Shown here one piece after another: positions 39,760-55,303 of a stretch of 64,000 nt of DNA. The position numbers were made by a program, and so were the translations under genes. Below the pieces are notes generated by a model, which was given only the letters and a program-made list of their open reading frames with translations, was not told where the DNA came from and searched no databases. Source of the stretch: Enterobacter chuandaensis (lineage in GTDB: Bacteria > Pseudomonadota > Gammaproteobacteria > Enterobacterales > Enterobacteriaceae); the NCBI RefSeq assembly GCF_003594915.1, contig NZ_QZCS01000016.1, positions 44,211 to 108,210 of the forward strand, read 5' to 3'. How positions within the stretch are numbered: the first letter of the stretch is position 1; each line of letters begins with the position of its first letter.

Positions 39760-41167
39760 TAGTTGTGATGTAATTGCTGCCTCAGGCATTGCTTTTGGAA
39801 CCAGTGGTGCTCGGGGTCTTGTTAGCGATTTTACACCTGAAGTATGTGCTGCTTTTACCGCTTCATTTGTGACCGTTATGCAGCAAGATTTTGTGTTTAA
39901 AACTGTTGCATTAGCGATTGATAATCGACCAAGCAGCTACGCAATGGCCCAGGCTTGCGTGGCAGCGTTAGAAGATAAAGGCATTAGTGCTATTTTTTAT
40001 GGTGTTATCCCAACACCTGCTTTAGCGCTCCAGGCTATGACTGATCGTATTCCTGCAATCATGATCACGGGTAGCCACATACCGTTTGATCGGAACGGGT
40101 TAAAATTCTACCGTCCCGATGGTGAAATTACGAAAGATGATGAATTAGCGATACTTAAAACTGAAGCCACATGTAAAAAACTTGTACTCAAGACCTTGCC
40201 AGTTTCTACAATTGCTGCAGAAAATTACATCTCGCGTTATCTCTCCTTATTCCCTACGCCATTCCTTAAGAATAAACGCATTGGAATTTATGAGCACTCA
40301 AGTGCAGGGCGCGATCTTTATAAACCCTTATTTGAAGCCTTAGGAGCCGAAGTTATCAGTTTGGGTAGAAGCGACAATTTTGTTCCTATCGATACTGAAG
40401 CAGTTAGTGAAGGCGATAGGGAGAAAGCGATTCTCTGGGCTGAGCATTATAAACTAGATGCTATTTTTTCTACTGATGGTGATGGAGATAGGCCTTTAAT
40501 TTCTGATGAGAAAGGGCAGTGGCTGCGAGGCGATGTTTTAGGTCTTTTGTGTTCGTTGGCACTTTCTGCTGAGGCAGTCGCTATTCCAGTGAGTTGCAAT
40601 AGCATGATTTCTACCGGACATTTTTTTAAGCATGTTAAACTTACTAAAATTGGCTCTCCCTTCGTGATCGCGGCCTTCTCTGAATTATCAACACGCTATA
40701 AAAATATCGCAGGTTTTGAAGCTAACGGCGGGTTCCTGTTAGGAAGCAATATTTTAGTTAACGAGCAACCATTAGCAGCTCTACCAACTCGTGATGCTGT
40801 ACTGCCTGCCATCATGCTTCTTTATAGTAGCAGAGACAAAAGTATTAGTTCTCTTGTTCAACAACTGCCTTGTCGCTACACTTACTCTGATCGATTACAG
40901 AACGTCAGCCCTGAAAAGAGCCACAAGTTGATTGCGATGGGCATAAAAAATCAGCAATTATTATTAAATACTATAGGTCTACAAGACGAAATTGCTGTAT
41001 CGCTAGATACAACTGATGGGATAAGAATAGCGCTCGACAGTAATAGTATCGTGCATTTACGCCCTTCAGGAAATGCCCCAGAGTTACGTTGTTATGCAGA
41101 AGCTAATTCGCTCGAGACAGCTCAACATATTGTGAAGAGAGTTCTCACTACCATTGTTAATACTTAG
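39743..41167 (+). CDS. manB: Phosphomannomutase, O-antigen copy (ManB2/RfbK-like)
   Basis: Provides mannose-1-phosphate for ManC2. The active-site serine is Ser111 in [12 protein letters not shown] and the metal loop is [10 protein letters not shown]. This differs from the [11 protein letters not shown] site of the colanic ManB. ATG 39743 gives 474 aa (ATG 39740 adds one residue), close to Salmonella group B RfbK (about 477). AGGAAGGG precedes the start. An in-frame extension to 39683 lies inside manC2 and was rejected. Confidence 0.94.
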   Translation: MNQVSNSCDVIAASGIAFGTSGARGLVSDFTPEVCAAFTASFVTVMQQDFVFKTVALAIDNRPSSYAMAQACVAALEDKGISAIFYGVIPTPALALQAMTDRIPAIMITGSHIPFDRNGLKFYRPDGEITKDDELAILKTEATCKKLVLKTLPVSTIAAENYISRYLSLFPTPFLKNKRIGIYEHSSAGRDLYKPLFEALGAEVISLGRSDNFVPIDTEAVSEGDREKAILWAEHYKLDAIFSTDGDGDRPLISDEKGQWLRGDVLGLLCSLALSAEAVAIPVSCNSMISTGHFFKHVKLTKIGSPFVIAAFSELSTRYKNIAGFEANGGFLLGSNILVNEQPLAALPTRDAVLPAIMLLYSSRDKSISSLVQQLPCRYTYSDRLQNVSPEKSHKLIAMGIKNQQLLLNTIGLQDEIAVSLDTTDGIRIALDSNSIVHLRPSGNAPELRCYAEANSLETAQHIVKRVLTTIVNT

Positions 41168-41263
41168 TTGAGAATATCTTTATTTTCATTTTTGTGTTTG
41201 AGTGCAAATAAATAAAAACATATTTATACGATGTGTTGTTACCCATTTAGAGGGTGAGGGTTA

Positions 41264-42694
41264 ATGGATAATATTCATAATAAGTATAATCCACAATTAT
41301 GTAAGATCTTATTGGCTGTTTCAGATCTGATATTCTTTAATGTGGCTTTATGGCTTTCTTTGGGATGCGTATATTTAGTTTTTAATGAGGTTCAGCGTTT
41401 TATTCCGCAAGAACAATTAGACTCGCGCTTCATTTCCCATTTCATACTTTCAATCGTCTGTGTTGGATGGTTTTGGATACGTTTGCGTCATTACACTTAT
41501 CGCAAACCATTTTGGTATGAATTAAAAGAGATTATTCGGACTATTGTGATTTTTGCCGTGTTTGATTTGGCGCTGATTGCGTTTACAAAATGGCAATTTT
41601 CTCGTTATGTTTGGGTGTTCTGCTGGTCGTTTGCGCTGATTTTGGTGCCCTTATTCCGTGTTCTAACAAAACACTTGCTAAATAAATTAGGTATCTGGAA
41701 AAAAACAACCGTCATTCTTGGATGTGGTGAAAATGCAATCGGCGCATACAATGCCTTGCAGAGCGAAGAAATGATGGGTTTTAATGTTGTGGCTTTCTTT
41801 GATACTGATGCTGTATCATCTGAAATTTGTTCACTACCTGTAATACAAGATGTAGAAAAAATTTGGAGTTTAAATCGCACTGGCGATATTCATTATATAC
41901 TTGCCTATGAATATACCGAGCTTGATAAAACACAATTATGGCTTCGTGAGTTATCTAAACACCATTGTCGTTCAGTTACTGTTGTGCCTTCTTTCCGCGG
42001 ATTGCCCTTATATAATACAGATATGTCCTTCATTTTTAGCCATGAAGTGATGTTATTGAGGATACAAAACAATCTTGCCAAAAGGACCTCTCGTTTTCTT
42101 AAGCGTACTTTCGATATTGTTTGCTCTTCATTAATATTGTTAGTCGCATCACCACTCATGATTTACCTGTGGTATAAAGTGACACGTGACGGTGGGCCAG
42201 CCATTTATGGTCATCAGCGCGTAGGGCGAAACGGAAAGTTATTCCCGTGCTACAAATTCCGCTCAATGGTGATGAATTCTCAGGAAGTGTTAAAAGAGCT
42301 TCTGGATAGCGATCCGGAAGCGAGGGCCGAGTGGGAAAAAGATTTTAAATTAAAGAATGATCCACGCATTACCGCTGTGGGGCGTTTTATTCGTAAAACC
42401 AGCCTTGATGAATTACCGCAATTATTCAACGTGCTTAAAGGTGAAATGAGCCTGGTTGGTCCGCGACCTATCATTTCTGACGAACTGGAACGTTACTGTG
42501 ATGATGTTGACTATTATCTGATGGCAAAGCCTGGCATGACGGGCTTATGGCAAGTGAGTGGTCGTAACGACGTTGATTACGATACACGCGTCTATTTTGA
42601 TGCATGGTACGTCAAAAATTGGACTCTTTGGAATGATATTGCCATTTTGTTTAAGACGGTGAAGGTTGTGTTACATCGCGATGGTGCATACTGA
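41264..42694 (+). CDS. wbaP: WbaP, undecaprenyl-phosphate galactose phosphotransferase
   Basis: Inner-membrane enzyme that starts the O unit by transferring galactose-1-phosphate to undecaprenyl phosphate. It has four N-terminal membrane segments (about 15-135), a soluble middle region, a further hydrophobic segment near 285-305 and the catalytic domain. That domain has [16 protein letters not shown] and G-P-R-P-I, ending H-R-D-G-A-Y. The 476 aa length equals Salmonella RfbP. It is the last gene of the O-antigen cluster, and its 3' third is visibly richer in G+C than its 5' part. Confidence 0.95.
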   Translation: MDNIHNKYNPQLCKILLAVSDLIFFNVALWLSLGCVYLVFNEVQRFIPQEQLDSRFISHFILSIVCVGWFWIRLRHYTYRKPFWYELKEIIRTIVIFAVFDLALIAFTKWQFSRYVWVFCWSFALILVPLFRVLTKHLLNKLGIWKKTTVILGCGENAIGAYNALQSEEMMGFNVVAFFDTDAVSSEICSLPVIQDVEKIWSLNRTGDIHYILAYEYTELDKTQLWLRELSKHHCRSVTVVPSFRGLPLYNTDMSFIFSHEVMLLRIQNNLAKRTSRFLKRTFDIVCSSLILLVASPLMIYLWYKVTRDGGPAIYGHQRVGRNGKLFPCYKFRSMVMNSQEVLKELLDSDPEARAEWEKDFKLKNDPRITAVGRFIRKTSLDELPQLFNVLKGEMSLVGPRPIISDELERYCDDVDYYLMAKPGMTGLWQVSGRNDVDYDTRVYFDAWYVKNWTLWNDIAILFKTVKVVLHRDGAY

Positions 42695-42845
42695 GATTTT
42701 CAGCCGATAATTCACTAGAAAATATGCAGTTATGTGATCAGTGCATCATTTGCTATCCTCTTACCTCGCCCTTGAGTTAACATGTTTTTTACTTTACCCG
42801 TCGTTCGCATTCCGGCGGGGTATCCACACCTGACAGGAGTATGTA

Positions 42846-44252
42846 ATGTCCAAGCAACAGATCGGCGTTGTCGGTATGGCAGTGATGGGGCGCAACCTGG
42901 CGCTCAACATCGAAAGCCGTGGTTATACCGTCTCCGTTTTCAACCGCTCCCGTGATAAGACCGAAGAAGTCATTGCCGAGAACCCAGGCAAGAAGCTGGT
43001 TCCTTTCTATACGGTGAAAGAGTTCGTTGAGTCTCTGGAAACGCCTCGTCGTATCCTGTTAATGGTGAAAGCAGGGGCGGGTACCGATGCAGCTATCGAC
43101 TCCCTGAAGCCTTACCTTGAAAAAGGTGACATCATCATTGATGGCGGTAACACTTTCTTCCAGGACACCATTCGTCGTAACCGTGAGCTGTCCGCTGAAG
43201 GCTTCAACTTCATCGGTACCGGTGTTTCCGGTGGTGAAGAGGGCGCGCTGAAAGGTCCATCTATCATGCCTGGTGGCCAGAAAGATGCATACGAATTGGT
43301 TGCGCCTATCCTGACCAAAATCGCAGCCGTGGCTGAAGATGGCGAGCCTTGCGTAACCTATATTGGTGCGGACGGTGCAGGTCACTATGTGAAAATGGTG
43401 CACAACGGCATCGAATATGGCGACATGCAGTTGATTGCTGAAGCTTATTCCCTGCTGAAAGGCGGCCTGAACCTCTCCAACGAAGAGTTGGCTGAAACCT
43501 TTACCGAGTGGAACAAAGGCGAGCTGAACAGCTACCTGATCGACATCACCAAAGATATCTTCACGAAAAAAGATGAAGAGGGTAAATACCTGGTTGATGT
43601 GATTCTGGATGAAGCAGCGAACAAAGGTACCGGTAAATGGACCAGCCAGAGCTCTCTGGATCTGGGGGAACCCCTGTCTCTGATCACCGAATCCGTCTTT
43701 GCGCGTTACATCTCTTCTCTGAAAGAGCAGCGCGTCGCGGCATCTAAAGTGCTGTCCGGTCCACAGACTAAACCAGCTGGCGACAAAGCTGAGTTCGTTG
43801 AGAAAGTGCGTCGTGCACTGTACCTGGGTAAAATCGTCTCCTACGCGCAGGGCTTCTCTCAGCTGCGTGCGGCGTCAGACGAGAACAACTGGGATCTGAA
43901 CTACGGTGAAATCGCGAAGATCTTCCGTGCGGGTTGCATCATTCGTGCGCAGTTCCTGCAGAAAATCACCGATGCCTATACTGAGAACGCCGGTATCGCC
44001 AACCTTCTGCTGGCACCGTACTTCAAGAAGATTGCGGACGAGTACCAGCAGGCGCTGCGTGACGTGGTCGCTTACGCGGTACAGAACGGTATTCCGGTTC
44101 CAACCTTCTCCGCTGCGGTGGCGTACTACGACAGCTATCGTGCTGCCGTGCTGCCTGCCAACCTGATTCAGGCACAGCGTGATTACTTCGGTGCGCATAC
44201 CTACAAACGCACGGATAAAGAGGGTGTCTTCCATACCGAATGGATGGAATGA
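42846..44252 (+). CDS. gnd: 6-phosphogluconate dehydrogenase, decarboxylating
   Basis: Oxidative pentose phosphate enzyme converting 6-phosphogluconate and NADP to ribulose-5-phosphate, CO2 and NADPH. It has the N-terminal Rossmann loop G-V-V-G-M-A-V-M-G (7-15). The substrate/catalytic stretch [15 protein letters not shown] contains the catalytic lysine and asparagine. The length is 468 aa, as in E. coli. It conventionally flanks O-antigen clusters on the right. A 151-base upstream gap holds its promoter region, where no clear hexamers were assigned; AGGAG precedes the start. Confidence 0.98.
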   Translation: MSKQQIGVVGMAVMGRNLALNIESRGYTVSVFNRSRDKTEEVIAENPGKKLVPFYTVKEFVESLETPRRILLMVKAGAGTDAAIDSLKPYLEKGDIIIDGGNTFFQDTIRRNRELSAEGFNFIGTGVSGGEEGALKGPSIMPGGQKDAYELVAPILTKIAAVAEDGEPCVTYIGADGAGHYVKMVHNGIEYGDMQLIAEAYSLLKGGLNLSNEELAETFTEWNKGELNSYLIDITKDIFTKKDEEGKYLVDVILDEAANKGTGKWTSQSSLDLGEPLSLITESVFARYISSLKEQRVAASKVLSGPQTKPAGDKAEFVEKVRRALYLGKIVSYAQGFSQLRAASDENNWDLNYGEIAKIFRAGCIIRAQFLQKITDAYTENAGIANLLLAPYFKKIADEYQQALRDVVAYAVQNGIPVPTFSAAVAYYDSYRAAVLPANLIQAQRDYFGAHTYKRTDKEGVFHTEWME

Positions 44253-44274
44253 GTTAACTCTCAGGAATAACATC

Positions 44275-44303
44275 AACCCGGAGCTCGTCTCCGGGTTTTT
44301 TTT
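44275..44303 (+). terminator. Intrinsic terminator after gnd
   Basis: Stem aacccggag / ctccgggtt with a short loop, followed by a run of eight or more T. It lies about 22 bases downstream of the gnd stop. Confidence 0.9.
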
Positions 44304-44377
44304 ATGCAAAAAATGCCGCGCAATATTCGAAGTAGTCTGAATCTCGTCCCGCTCGTAGTGATTGCTCCTGGTTTGCC

Positions 44378-44407
44378 TTGACAGTGCTGTTTGCCAGGAG
44401 GTACAAA
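44378..44407 (+). promoter_or_regulatory. Candidate ugd promoter
   Basis: A consensus -35 TTGACA (44378-44383) and a weaker -10 TACAAA (44402-44407), 18 bases apart, lie in the gnd-ugd gap after the gnd terminator. The predicted transcript starts about 65 bases before ugd. PhoP, PmrA or Rcs control, known for ugd in Salmonella, is not visible by eye. Confidence 0.4.
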
Positions 44408-44478
44408 GCCCAACAGTTATGTTTATCGCGATGGTCTGCCGGCCATCAATACAGTTAACTAAAAGAAGTCATTAGCGA

Positions 44479-45645
44479 ATGAAAATAACAATTTCCGGAA
44501 CAGGGTATGTCGGTCTTTCTAACGGCATTCTGATTGCTCAGAATCATGAAGTGGTTGCACTGGATATCGTGCAGACTAAAGTGGATATGCTCAATCAGAA
44601 GAAATCGCCGATTGTCGACAAAGAAATCCAGGATTATCTCAGCAATAAAACGCTGAATTTCCGCGCCACGACGGATAAAGAAGATGCATACCGCGATGCG
44701 GATTACGTCATTATTGCCACGCCTACTGACTACGATCCAAAAACCAACTATTTCAACACCTCAACCGTAGAAGCGGTTATCAGGGACGTTATCGCCATCA
44801 ACCCTGATGCGGTAATGGTCATCAAGTCGACGATCCCGGTTGGTTTTACCAAATCCATCAAAGAAAAGTTTGGTATTGATAATATCTTCTTCTCGCCAGA
44901 GTTCCTGCGTGAGGGGAGAGCGCTTTACGATAACCTGCATCCTTCCCGTATCGTCATTGGTGAACGTTCCGAGCGCGCTGAACGTTTCGCCGCGCTGCTT
45001 CAGGAAGGCGCAGTGAAGAAAGATATTCAGGTGCTGTTCACTGATTCAACCGAAGCCGAGGCGATTAAGCTTTTCGCGAATACCTATCTGGCAATGCGAG
45101 TGGCTTACTTCAATGAGCTCGACAGCTACGCAGAAAGCCTTGGACTGAATACGCGCCAGATTATTGAAGGGGTGTGTCTCGACCCGCGCATTGGCAACCA
45201 TTACAACAACCCGTCATTTGGCTACGGTGGCTATTGCCTGCCGAAAGACACGAAGCAACTGCTGGCAAACTATCAGGCGGTGCCGAATAATCTCATCTCG
45301 GCGATTGTTGATGCTAACCGTACGCGTAAAGATTTCATCTCCGATTCGATCCTTGCACGTCAACCGAAGGTGGTTGGTGTGTACCGTCTGATCATGAAGA
45401 GCGGTTCCGATAACTTCCGCGCCTCTTCCATTCAGGGGATCATGAAGCGTATTAAGGCGAAAGGCGTAGAGGTTATTATCTTTGAGCCAGCCATGCAGGA
45501 AGATCAGTTCTTCAATTCCCGCGTGATCCGCGATCTGGATGCTTTCAAGAAGGAAGCGGATGTCATCATCTCGAACCGCATGGCGGAAGAGCTGGCTGAC
45601 GTAGCGGACAAAGTCTATACCCGCGATCTGTTCGGTAGCGACTAA
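44479..45645 (+). CDS. ugd: UDP-glucose 6-dehydrogenase
   Basis: Oxidises UDP-glucose to UDP-glucuronate, needed for colanic acid and for aminoarabinose modification of lipid A. It has NAD loop G-T-G-Y-V-G (7-12). The catalytic cysteine is Cys253 in [12 protein letters not shown]. The length is 388 aa, like E. coli. It converges on the UDP-glucuronate 4-epimerase gene, with a shared terminator between them. Confidence 0.98.
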   Translation: MKITISGTGYVGLSNGILIAQNHEVVALDIVQTKVDMLNQKKSPIVDKEIQDYLSNKTLNFRATTDKEDAYRDADYVIIATPTDYDPKTNYFNTSTVEAVIRDVIAINPDAVMVIKSTIPVGFTKSIKEKFGIDNIFFSPEFLREGRALYDNLHPSRIVIGERSERAERFAALLQEGAVKKDIQVLFTDSTEAEAIKLFANTYLAMRVAYFNELDSYAESLGLNTRQIIEGVCLDPRIGNHYNNPSFGYGGYCLPKDTKQLLANYQAVPNNLISAIVDANRTRKDFISDSILARQPKVVGVYRLIMKSGSDNFRASSIQGIMKRIKAKGVEVIIFEPAMQEDQFFNSRVIRDLDAFKKEADVIISNRMAEELADVADKVYTRDLFGSD

Positions 45646-45660
45646 TTCTCTTGCTTCATA

Positions 45661-45690
45661 AAAAACCCGGCTGATTTGCCGGGTTTATTA
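45661..45690. terminator. Bidirectional terminator between ugd and uge
   Basis: Stem aaacccggc / gccgggttt with loop tgattt, flanked by A-rich sequence on the left and T-rich sequence on the right. It can serve both convergent genes. Confidence 0.85.
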
Positions 45691-45693
45691 TTT

Positions 45694-46698
45694 TCAGACC
45701 TTATAAAACTCTCGGTACCAGTCAACGAAGTTCTTCACGCCGTCTTTAACCGAGGTTTGCGGTTTAAAACCGATCACGTCATACAGCGCTTTCGTGTCGG
45801 CACTGGTTTCCAGTACGTCCCCTGGCTGGAGTGGCAACATATTTTTCTCGGCTTTTTTACCCAGTGCGTCTTCCAGTGCGGTGATGTAGTCCATCAGCTC
45901 TACTGGCGAGCTATTACCGATGTTGTAAACCCGGTAAGGTGCTGAACTGGTTGCCGGTGAGCCGGTCTCAACGGTCCAGTTTGTGTCAGGCTGGGGAATA
46001 ACATCCTGCAGACGAATAATTGCTTCAGCAATATCATCGATGTAGGTAAAGTCGCGCTTCATCTTCCCGTAGTTATAGACATCGATGCTTTTGCCTTCAA
46101 TCATTGCCTTAGTAAATTTAAACAGCGCCATATCCGGGCGTCCCCACGGACCGTACACGGTAAAGAAGCGCAGTCCGGTGGTCGGCAAGTTGTACAGGTG
46201 CGAATAGGTGTGCGACATCAGTTCATTGGCTTTTTTGGTCGCAGCATAGAGTGAAACGGGGTGATCCACTGAATCGTCAGTGGAGAACGGCATTTTGCGG
46301 TTGAGGCCATACACGGAGCTTGATGAGGCATAAAGCAGGTGCTGAACGTTGTTGTGACGGCATCCTTCCAGCACGTTGAGATGGCCAATAAGGTTGGCAT
46401 CCGCATAGGCGTGCGGGTTTTCCAGGGAGTAGCGCACGCCAGCCTGTGCAGCCAGATGAATGACCCGATCAAACTTCTCACCGGCGAAAAGCGCTGCCAT
46501 GCCTTCACGGTCCGCTAACTCCAGCTTGTGAAAGGTGAAACGCTCTGATTGCAGCCGTTCCAGACGTGCCAGCTTCAGGTTGACATCGTAGTAATCATTT
46601 AAGTTATCAATACCGACAACCTGATGGCCAGCTTCAATGAGGCGTTTACTGACATTCGAACCGATAAAACCTGCTGCACCCGTGACCAAAAATTTCAT
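45694..46698 (-). CDS. uge: UDP-glucuronate 4-epimerase
   Basis: SDR-family epimerase expected to interconvert UDP-glucuronate (made by the neighbouring Ugd) and UDP-galacturonate. The NAD loop G-A-A-G-F-I-G lies at 7-13, S-S-S-S-V-Y-G near residues 124-130, and the Tyr-X3-Lys in S-L-Y-A-A-T-K-K. The length of 334 aa fits the Uge/Cap-type epimerase of Klebsiella and relatives. On the minus strand, convergent with ugd and divergent from wzzB. AGAGGGA precedes the ATG. Neither colanic acid nor the predicted O unit needs galacturonate, so its product probably serves LPS core or another glycan (inference). Confidence 0.88.
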   Translation of the reverse strand: MKFLVTGAAGFIGSNVSKRLIEAGHQVVGIDNLNDYYDVNLKLARLERLQSERFTFHKLELADREGMAALFAGEKFDRVIHLAAQAGVRYSLENPHAYADANLIGHLNVLEGCRHNNVQHLLYASSSSVYGLNRKMPFSTDDSVDHPVSLYAATKKANELMSHTYSHLYNLPTTGLRFFTVYGPWGRPDMALFKFTKAMIEGKSIDVYNYGKMKRDFTYIDDIAEAIIRLQDVIPQPDTNWTVETGSPATSSAPYRVYNIGNSSPVELMDYITALEDALGKKAEKNMLPLQPGDVLETSADTKALYDVIGFKPQTSVKDGVKNFVDWYREFYKV

Positions 46699-46891
46699 AT
46701 ATTCCCTCTTAAACCCTATTCTTACAGATGCTATAACGCATCACATGATGTCTATGATAGCGCGAAGGGGGATGAGTTACATAACCCATCTTTACGATAT
46801 AACTCATCGGATTCTTATAGAAAAATCCGCAGTAATCGATAAACTATGCAAACATAATTATGTTTCCCCTTTTTCATCTGTTAGGGATTGT

Positions 46892-47872
46892 ATGACGCAA
46901 AACAACAATAGCCAGGTCAGCCGAAGCAACGACCCTGAGCAAATTGATTTACTTGATTTAGTGGTACAGCTGTGGCGTGGGAAATGGATAATAGCAACGT
47001 TTGTCGTTGTTTTTATTGCCCTGGCCGTGGGATATCTCACAGTTGCAAAGGAAAAGTGGACCTCAAGTGCGATCATCGCCCAACCTGATGCGGCGCAGAT
47101 AGCGACCTACTCAAACGCATTGAACATCCTCTACGGCAGCGCTGCTCCTTCAATGCTGGACATTCAAACGCGCGCGATTGATCGTTTTAACGCCTCTTTC
47201 TCGGCGTTATCGCAAGCCCTGGACAACCAGGATGTGCCTGAAAAACTGACCATTGAGCCTGCTGTTAAAGGGCAGCCGCTGCCGTTAAGCGTATCCTATA
47301 CCAGTACCTCTGCAGAAGCGGCGCAAAAGCAATTGGCGCAGTACATCCAACAGGTTGATGAGCAAACGTCAAAGGAACTGGCCCTTGATCTCAAAGACAA
47401 TATTAAAGAGCAGATTAAAACCCTGAACGATTCTCTGGTTAGCCAGGAGAAGGTCGCTCAGGAGCAGAAAGATCTGCGTATTAAACAGATTGCAGAAGCA
47501 TTGAAGAATGCTGAAGCGGCGAAAATCTCCTCGCCACAGATTCAGCAAACCCAGGATGTCACCCAGGAGACGATGTTCCTGCTGGGTAGTGAAGGGCTGA
47601 AATCGATGATAGATAATGAAGCGTCCCGCCCGCTGATCTTCTCTACCGCATATTATCAGACCAAACGAAACCTGCTGGACATCCAGAACCTGAACGTAAA
47701 CCCGGACACTATCCATGTTTATCGTTACGTTATGAAGCCGGATCTGCCCGTTCGTCGCGATAGTCCTAAGAAAGCGGTTATTCTGGTTCTTGCCGTGCTG
47801 CTGGGCGGTATGATTGGCTGTGGTGTGGTTCTGGGGCGTAATGCATTGCGCAACTACAAACCTAAAGCCTGA
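46892..47872 (+). CDS. wzzB: WzzB, O-antigen chain-length regulator
   Basis: Inner-membrane polysaccharide co-polymerase that sets the modal length of O chains made by Wzy. Membrane segments lie near residues 33-53 and 297-317. Between them is a periplasmic coiled-coil domain, and the proline/glycine-rich P-V-R-R-D-S-P-K-K precedes the second segment. ATG 46892 gives 326 aa (Salmonella 327). An open frame extending to 46637 overlaps uge and was rejected. The 193-base divergent region with uge holds its promoter; no hexamers were assigned. Confidence 0.96.
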   Translation: MTQNNNSQVSRSNDPEQIDLLDLVVQLWRGKWIIATFVVVFIALAVGYLTVAKEKWTSSAIIAQPDAAQIATYSNALNILYGSAAPSMLDIQTRAIDRFNASFSALSQALDNQDVPEKLTIEPAVKGQPLPLSVSYTSTSAEAAQKQLAQYIQQVDEQTSKELALDLKDNIKEQIKTLNDSLVSQEKVAQEQKDLRIKQIAEALKNAEAAKISSPQIQQTQDVTQETMFLLGSEGLKSMIDNEASRPLIFSTAYYQTKRNLLDIQNLNVNPDTIHVYRYVMKPDLPVRRDSPKKAVILVLAVLLGGMIGCGVVLGRNALRNYKPKA

Positions 47873-47881
47873 TTTGCAGAT

Positions 47882-47913
47882 AAAAAAAACCGGGGATTAT
47901 CCCCGGTTTTTTT
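47882..47913. terminator. Bidirectional terminator between wzzB and hisI
   Basis: Stem aaaccgggg / ccccggttt with loop attat, flanked by A-run and T-run. It lies between the convergent wzzB and his operon ends and ends inside the hisI stop codon. Confidence 0.9.
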
Positions 47914-48516
47914 ATTTGTGACGTTTGCGAAGATTCTCAATCACTGCCGTCAAATCCAGCTCCTGATCCTGCAGCAGCACCAGCAAGTGATACATCAAGT
48001 CAGACGCTTCATTCGTCAGCTCCTCGCGGTCATGCACGGTCGCGGCCAGCGCCGTCTCAACGCCTTCTTCTCCCACCTTCTGTGCAATACGCTTAGTCCC
48101 GCTGGCGTACAACTTCGCCGTATAAGAACTCTCAGGATCCGCCGTTTTACGCTCTGCCAGCAATTGTTCCAGTTGATACAGGAACAACCACTGGTGGCTC
48201 GTCTCGCCGAAGCAGCTGCTGGTCCCTTTGTGGCACGTCGGCCCAATCGGGTTTGCCAGCACCAGCAGTGTATCGTTATCGCAGTCAGGCGTCATGCTGA
48301 CCACGTTCAGGAAGTGACCCGAAGTTTCCCCTTTGGTCCACAGGCGCTGTTTCGTGCGTGAGAAAAACGTCACTTTTCCGCTGTCGATCGTTTTCGCCAG
48401 CGCGTCCTGGTTCATATAACCCAGCATCAGCACTTCGCCTGAGACGGCATGCTGGACAACTACCGGCAGTAATCCGTCCGTTTTTTCCCAGTCCAGCTGC
48501 GCCTGTTGTTGCTCTG

Positions 48517-48523
<7 letters not shown>
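47912..48523 (-). CDS. hisI: Bifunctional PR-AMP cyclohydrolase / PR-ATP diphosphatase (HisIE)
   Basis: Steps two and three of histidine synthesis in one protein. The N-terminal cyclohydrolase domain (about 1-105) has the metal-binding D-C-D-N-D-T stretch and W-T-K-G-E-T-S-G. The C-terminal MazG-like diphosphatase domain carries K-V-G-E-E-G-V-E-T and [10 protein letters not shown]. The length is 203 aa, as in E. coli. It is the last gene of the his operon and overlaps hisF by 7 bases. Confidence 0.98.
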
Positions 48524-54028
<5,505 letters not shown>

Positions 54029-54033
54029 GGCCA

Positions 54034-54933
54034 TTACTCCATCATCTTCTCAATTGGCAGCACCAGGATAGAGCTTGCGCCCAGCGCCTTCAGTTTTTCC
54101 ATGGTTTCCCAGAACAGGGTTTCGCTGCTGACCATGTGCATCGCCACGCGCTGCTGATCGCCCGCCAGAGGAAGGATTGTTGGACGCTCGGCGCCTGGCA
54201 GCAGGGCAATCACTTCATCCAGACGTTCGGTTGGGGCATGCATCATGATGTATTTGGATTCACGCGCCTGAATCACGCCCTGAATGCGGGTCAGCAGTTT
54301 GTCGATGAGCTGCTGCTTGGCGTCGGCCATCTCGCCGTCTCGCTGAATCAGGCACGCTTTAGAGCGGTAGATCACTTCCACTTCGCGCAACCCGTTCGCT
54401 TCCAGGGTGGCACCCGTGGAGACGAGGTCACAGATGGCGTCCGCCAGACCCGCACGCGGCGCCACTTCAACAGAGCCGTTCAGCAGGCAGGATTTAAACT
54501 GTACGCCTTTCTGGTCCAGGTAACGCTTTAACAGGTGAGGATAGGAGGTGGCGATACGTTTGCCATTCAGTGCGGCCGGGCCGTCCCAGGCTTCATCGAC
54601 CGGCGTTGCCAGCGACAGGCGGCAGCCGCCGAAGTCCAGGCGACGCAGGGTGAAGTAACGCGGATCTTCGCCCTGAGCACGGCGGGTCAGCAGCTCTTCT
54701 TCCAGCACGTTTTCACCGATGATACCGAGGTCAACAACGCCATCCATCACCAGGCCCGGGATATCGTCATCACGCACGCGCAGAATGTCGATCGGCATGT
54801 TTTCAGCCAGAGCAATCAGGCGCTGGGTGTGCAGGTTGATTTTGATCCCGCAGCGGGCCAGCAGTTCGCGTGAATCATCACTTAAACGGCCTGATTTTTG
54901 AATAGCTATGCGTAAACGTGAGTTATCTAACAT
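54034..54933 (-). CDS. hisG: ATP phosphoribosyltransferase
   Basis: First and feedback-regulated enzyme of histidine synthesis (long form with C-terminal ACT-like regulatory domain). It has I-A-I-Q-K-S-G-R-L near residues 9-17, D-L-G-I-I-G-E-N and the PRPP-binding D-L-V-S-T-G-A-T-L. The length is 299 aa, as in E. coli. First structural gene after the leader and attenuator. Confidence 0.98.
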   Translation of the reverse strand: MLDNSRLRIAIQKSGRLSDDSRELLARCGIKINLHTQRLIALAENMPIDILRVRDDDIPGLVMDGVVDLGIIGENVLEEELLTRRAQGEDPRYFTLRRLDFGGCRLSLATPVDEAWDGPAALNGKRIATSYPHLLKRYLDQKGVQFKSCLLNGSVEVAPRAGLADAICDLVSTGATLEANGLREVEVIYRSKACLIQRDGEMADAKQQLIDKLLTRIQGVIQARESKYIMMHAPTERLDEVIALLPGAERPTILPLAGDQQRVAMHMVSSETLFWETMEKLKALGASSILVLPIEKMME

Positions 54934-54978
54934 TCTTTATTCCTCGTTAACCTGTTTTAACCTGTCTGAATTTGGTCC

Positions 54979-55019
54979 AAAAAAAAGCCCCCGGAAGAAG
55001 ATCTTCCGGGGGCTTTTTC
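54979..55019 (-). terminator. his operon attenuator terminator
   Basis: On the minus strand, a 13-base-pair stem (agcccccggaaga with its complement, three-base loop) is followed by a run of T. Between it and the leader peptide is the alternative hairpin ctggaaga / tcttccag (55036-55059), which provides the competing structures. Together with hisL this is the classic ribosome-dependent attenuator. Confidence 0.95.
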
Positions 55020-55077
55020 ATGCGTTCATGCACCACTGGAAGATCCAAACGTCTTCCAGCACACATCGCCTGAAAGA

Positions 55078-55128
55078 CTAGTCAGGATGATGGTGATGAT
55101 GGTGGTGTTTAAATTGAACGCGTGTCAT
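55078..55128 (-). CDS. hisL: his operon leader peptide
   Basis: Sixteen-residue peptide M-T-R-V-Q-F-K followed by seven histidines, then P-D and stop TAG. Ribosome stalling at the His codons when charged histidyl-tRNA is scarce prevents the terminator at 54979-55019 from forming. The sequence equals the E. coli/Salmonella leader as remembered. Too short for usual gene finders. Confidence 0.97.
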   Translation of the reverse strand: MTRVQFKHHHHHHHPD

Positions 55129-55167
55129 ATAAATTCTCGATGAATGCTTATTCATTTGATGTCTTTT

Positions 55168-55197
55168 AACCTAAACCAGTTGTACGACATATTGCAA
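55168..55197 (-). promoter_or_regulatory. his operon promoter
   Basis: On the minus strand, -35 TTGCAA (55192-55197) and -10 TAGGTT (55168-55173) are spaced by 18 bases and followed by AAAAGACATC. The -10 and start region equal the E. coli his promoter as remembered. It lies about 40 bases upstream of hisL. Confidence 0.8.
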
Positions 55198-55303
55198 GGG
55201 CTTTTTTTGATCATTAATTCATTTCATATTGATGCTATGAATTGTGTGTTCTGCCGGGCTGGCGTAGCCTTATGAAAGACGAGTAAGAGTCAGGAGAATT
55301 CGC

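Noticed and set aside
46699..46891. Rcs- or PmrA-type boxes in the uge-wzzB divergent region
   Set aside because: Two ATTCTTA/TAAGAAT-like half sites occur, but no full consensus with correct spacing; too weak to annotate.
46637..46891. N-terminal extension of wzzB
   Set aside because: Overlaps the uge start and promoter region and does not resemble Wzz; ATG 46892 matches the family length.
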